In this document: positions 6,337 to 6,888 of the stretch, piece after piece | Layout: each line of letters starts with the position of its first letter | Position numbering within the stretch: position 1 is the stretch's first letter | NCBI GenBank assembly: GCA_003455945.1 | Contig: DMPQ01000497.1 | Span: 22,370-29,257, forward strand | Source: Planctomycetaceae bacterium | GTDB taxonomy: Bacteria > Planctomycetota > Planctomycetia > Pirellulales > Pirellulaceae | Length of the DNA: 6,888 nucleotides | Direction of reading: 5' to 3' | The notes under the pieces: generated by a model | What the model was told of the DNA's origin: nothing | Databases searched by the model: none | The model's input: the letters and a program-made list of their open reading frames with translations, nothing else | Position numbers and translations under genes: made by a program

Positions 6337-6888
6337 TCAGAGATCGTCATCGGTGAATTCGGGGGGCTCATCAGCCTCGACGGGCGCGGCCTCGGCCGCA
6401 GCCGAGGGTTTCGCCTCCTCGATGCGGATGATCTCGGCGCCCGGGAAATGCTTCAGCACGGCCTGGACGGCGGGGAGGCTTTGCACGCCGCGTTTTTCCT
6501 CGGCGCGCTTTTCCTCGGCCAATTCGTGCAGGGTTTTCGGCAGATCGGCCTGTCCCGGCTCAATGATCGAAATCCCCCAGCGCGCGCCGGTCCAGTCGAG
6601 CAGGGCGCGATGCAGCCGGTTCGGCAGATCAGCCTCGGCTTGTGGTTCCAGTGCCAGTTCAATGCGACCGGGCTCGAATTTCGCGAGGCGCACAAACCGG
6701 GTGAGTTCGGTCTGCAAGCGAATATCCCGATGTTTTTCCGCCAAGGCGATCACGGCCTCGAAGCTTTGCGGCAAGTTGGCGGGCGCCCCTTGCGGTTCGG
6801 CGCGCATCAAGGTGCGGCCCTGTTCTCCGGTCGCAGAGGCCATCAGGCGAGGAGCTGTGGGGCCATCGACCGGGCTCGCGGGCATGTT
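6337..6888 (-). CDS. dnaX: DNA polymerase III tau/gamma subunit, C-terminal part (5' end beyond the right edge)
   Basis: The frame is open to the right edge and gives the last 183 residues. The ATPase clamp-loader domains lie outside the window. The first ~35 visible residues are a Pro/Ala-rich linker. They are followed by the tau-type C-terminal domain: SFEAVIALAEKHRDIRLQTEL (about 42-62), RLAKFEPGRIELAL (about 67-80) and LHRALLDWTGARWGISI (about 92-108). A charged helix contains EEKRAEEKR, then PAVQAVLKHFPGAEII (about 138-153). An Ala/Glu-rich segment and the acidic end EFTDDDL finish the protein. DnaX loads the beta clamp and couples polymerase to helicase. I infer identity from this domain's style plus its position directly before ybaB and recR. 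The Met at 6885 is internal, because the codon before it is also open. Confidence 0.88.
   Translation of the reverse strand, partial: NMPASPVDGPTAPRLMASATGEQGRTLMRAEPQGAPANLPQSFEAVIALAEKHRDIRLQTELTRFVRLAKFEPGRIELALEPQAEADLPNRLHRALLDWTGARWGISIIEPGQADLPKTLHELAEEKRAEEKRGVQSLPAVQAVLKHFPGAEIIRIEEAKPSAAAEAAPVEADEPPEFTDDDL

Overview
All recognisable genes read on the minus strand, but the window looks like a mosaic of at least two genomic backgrounds. The right-hand part (about 2970-6888) is a normal-looking alphaproteobacterial operon. In transcription order it holds the 3' end of dnaX, ybaB/ebfC, recR, a HAD-family pyrimidine 5'-nucleotidase, dapD and a DUF805 membrane protein, then the start of a second DUF805 gene. 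Gaps are only 7-27 nt up to the first DUF805 gene, and ribosome binding sites (RBSs) partly overlap the preceding stop codons, as expected for one co-transcribed and translationally coupled unit. The dnaX-ybaB-recR trio serves replication and recombination repair. dapD serves lysine and peptidoglycan precursor synthesis.

The second DUF805 gene does not end normally. At about 2944-2985, in frame and with no stop, it runs into the C-terminal three quarters of anthranilate synthase component I (TrpE). The 469-residue product would be a truncated membrane domain joined to a TrpE that lacks its N-terminal tryptophan-binding region. The TrpE catalytic motifs are intact and the fragment is alphaproteobacterial in style, but neither trpG nor other trp genes follow, and dapE (an expected dapD neighbour) is absent.

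The left-hand part (1 to about 1650-1846) looks planctomycete-like. It carries a small Cys-rich lipoprotein with an acidic tail, a strong hairpin terminator behind it, and the first 329 codons of a secreted protein that resembles planctomycete-specific proteins of unknown function (possibly DUF6666). The secreted-protein gene is missed by a simple ORF search because it runs off the left edge.

The simplest reading is a contig with two abnormal joins: planctomycete to trpE near 1650-1850, and trpE to DUF805 near 2970. Both could be metagenome assembly chimeras. Real deletion, fusion or transfer events cannot be excluded from the sequence alone. No tRNA, rRNA, CRISPR, transposase or integrase was seen, and no inverted repeats flank either join.
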